Assembly: GCF_000423425.1 (NCBI RefSeq)
Contig: NZ_AUHY01000009.1
Span: forward strand, 1-64,000
DNA length: 64,000 nucleotides
Reading direction: 5' to 3'
Source: Meiothermus rufus DSM 22234
GTDB taxonomy: Bacteria > Deinococcota > Deinococci > Deinococcales > Thermaceae
A program made the translations under genes and the position numbers. The notes under the pieces were generated by a model. That model had not been told where the DNA came from and did not search any database. It saw only the letters and a list, made by a program, of their open reading frames with translations. Each line of letters opens with the position of its first letter. The stretch's first letter is position 1. Below are positions 63,727-64,000 of the stretch, one piece after another.

Positions 63727-64000
63727 TGGGGCGCAAAGCGGGCTGGGGTGGGCTCGAGCTGCACCAGCCGGCGGGCCTCAATCTGGCGGCGCTCTTCGAT
63801 CAGGTCCTGCAGGGTGGTCTGGCGCAGCACCCCCCGCATGGCCTCGTCTACCCGCTTCCACAGGTTTTCGGTGGAACAGTGACCGGTCTGCCAGCAAGAA
63901 GCCGGGTCGTCGAGGCAGAGTACCGGGGCTAAGCTACCCTCCAAAGCCTCTACCACCTCCAGCGCGGTGATCTGGTGGGCAGGCCGGCCAATGCGGTACC
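63723..64000 (-). CDS. Rrf2/IscR-type regulator, 5' end beyond window
   Basis: About 92 C-terminal residues are present. The reading frame runs to the window edge as YRIGRPAHQITALEVVEALE, the typical wing and dimer helix of Rrf2 proteins. It is followed by three Cys in CLDDPASCWQTGHC, arranged like the 2Fe-2S ligands of IscR (C-x6-C-x5-C here). The helix-turn-helix lies outside the window. Position directly before the cysteine desulfurase gene suggests Fe-S-responsive control of that gene. A GTG at 63956 is internal and not the true start. Confidence 0.9.
   Translation of the reverse strand, partial: YRIGRPAHQITALEVVEALEGSLAPVLCLDDPASCWQTGHCSTENLWKRVDEAMRGVLRQTTLQDLIEERRQIEARRLVQLEPTPARFAPQ

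Overview
The window is a gene-dense, GC-rich (roughly 60-65%) bacterial chromosome segment. The complete 14-gene NADH:quinone oxidoreductase operon is in Thermus nqo order, many proteins (HisF, NuoH/Nqo8, NuoG/Nqo3, L13) closely resemble Thermus proteins, and several start codons sit directly behind a -10 box. A Meiothermus-like member of the Thermaceae is the best guess. This is inferred from remembered protein similarity and was not searched.

Layout. 1-163 is the N-terminal piece of an IS transposase. 405-5830 (+) holds an RNA m5U-methyltransferase homologue, hisF, asd, a small secreted protein and ilvD. Between hisF and asd lies what looks like a threonine attenuator with a leaderless leader peptide containing four Thr codons. 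5851-8519 (-) holds a universal stress protein and a five-gene operon: a 64-aa protein, two SHOCT-like proteins, a membrane protein and a DUF2089 protein. 8631-10117 (+) holds a thioesterase and a YibE/F membrane protein. 10174-25369 (-) is nuoA-N, with three oddities: NuoN carries about 270 extra residues of Ig-like repeats, NuoH has an N-terminal signal peptide, and NuoG has lost the ligands of cluster N7.

25623-27143 (-) holds a PaaK-like ligase and a zinc-ribbon protein. 27218-38906 (-) is a reductive pyrimidine-degradation locus. PreT/PreA reduce uracil or thymine, dihydropyrimidinase opens the ring and an M20 amidase removes the carbamoyl group. A NMT1/THI5-type ABC importer, a LysE exporter, a Uma2 nuclease-like gene and a PucR-type regulator are also present. 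The promoter before preT is strong and full of palindromes.

39196-46314 holds a 40-aa leaderless membrane peptide, lon, a BtuF-like protein, coaE, a CAP-domain lipoprotein and rnr. 46462-52603 holds a class III aminotransferase, a thioesterase, glmM, a secreted protein, trmFO, a stand-alone B12-binding mutase subunit, an AhpD-like protein and a 58-aa membrane protein. 52606-58023 (-) encodes the 2-oxoglutarate dehydrogenase complex (sucA, sucB, lpd). 58121-64000 holds a pterin dehydratase, rplM-rpsI with a textbook terminator, an M20 peptidase, a long-chain acyl-CoA ligase, and a cysteine desulfurase behind an Rrf2/IscR-type regulator that runs off the window.

At the whole-window scale the palindrome CTCGAG is strikingly frequent: about 130 copies by eye against about 20 expected from composition. 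It often occurs in frames that force non-preferred codons, much like the HIP1 palindrome of cyanobacteria. No CRISPR array, tRNA or rRNA gene was seen. There is almost no non-coding DNA; the only gene-free stretch over 300 bases is 39319-39651.
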